A stretch of DNA of 64,000 nt from Sulfurospirillum halorespirans DSM 13726. Lineage in GTDB: Bacteria; Campylobacterota; Campylobacteria; Campylobacterales; Sulfurospirillaceae. Below the pieces are notes generated by a model that was given only the letters and a program-made list of their open reading frames with translations, was not told the origin of the DNA and ran no database searches. This document shows positions 62,263 through 64,000 of the stretch, one piece after another. The number at the start of each line of letters is the position of its first letter. Position 1 is the stretch's first letter. Both the position numbers and the translations under genes were made by a program. The stretch is from NCBI RefSeq assembly GCF_001723605.1, contig NZ_CP017111.1:1550001-1614000 (forward strand). The letters run 5' to 3'.

Positions 62263-64000
<1,738 letters not shown>

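Overview
The window looks like the chromosome of a free-living, motile, respiratory member of the Campylobacterota, most like Sulfurospirillum. The evidence is the style of the proteins (long FlgL, class II DAHP synthase, AapJQMP-type transporter, cytochromes and a sulfide:quinone-type flavoprotein), a near-consensus sigma-28 promoter, and moderately AT-rich DNA. The genus is an inference; no rRNA is present. 

Layout. (1) 1-4240 is the AT-rich end of an integrated element next to tRNA-Leu(CAA). It has a P4-type integrase, a cut-off second integrase, an AlpA-like regulator, a CI-type repressor facing it across four operator-like palindromes, and a four-helix membrane protein. (2) 4350-23340 is core chromosome: HU, flgL, ftsK, acnB, a SlyD-like isomerase, ppsA, an MFS transporter, tRNA-Pro, a radical SAM protein, a DUF445 protein, trmA, a chemotaxis receptor, a CoA-binding protein and ilvA. 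(3) 23347-27447 is an aapJQMP-type amino-acid ABC transporter operon, followed by class II DAHP synthase, a J-domain protein, DedA, a superoxide-reductase-like protein, an orphan ABC ATPase coupled to proA, a flavin oxidoreductase and a giant coiled-coil protein. (4) 36502-41092 is a closely packed run: tRNA methyltransferase, cysteine-cluster protein, TPR lipoprotein, trpC, HIT protein, and mnmH (selenouridine in tRNA). (5) 41181-44306 is a five-gene ECF-type nickel uptake operon behind a NikR-like palindrome. (6) pdxJ-pdxA, then a sulfide:quinone oxidoreductase-like / cytochrome c / cytochrome b-dihaem module, ppx/gppA, ilvBH-lpxD, a GltD-like oxidoreductase and an aspartate aminotransferase. 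(7) 56905-63831 is an iron-only (Anf) nitrogenase locus on the minus strand: anfD-anfG-anfK, a frame-broken flavin-binding gene, the activator anfA, and a solitary NifE/NifN-like protein. 

The anf locus is the most notable system. Catalytic and cluster ligands of AnfD are intact. anfA has a Mo-box-like inverted repeat over its promoter, which suggests repression by molybdate. The NifE-like gene sits directly behind anfA with no NifN partner in view. anfH must lie outside the window. 

Across the whole window the 10-bp palindrome TTACATGTAA occurs at least 31 times, far above chance. In genes it is mostly read as Leu-His-Val. Between genes it forms hairpins at operon ends and sometimes supplies the ribosome binding site, which recalls DNA-uptake sequences in other bacteria. 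A second dispersed element of about 100 bp follows two unrelated genes (44310 and 54334) and shows a compensatory base change in one hairpin.
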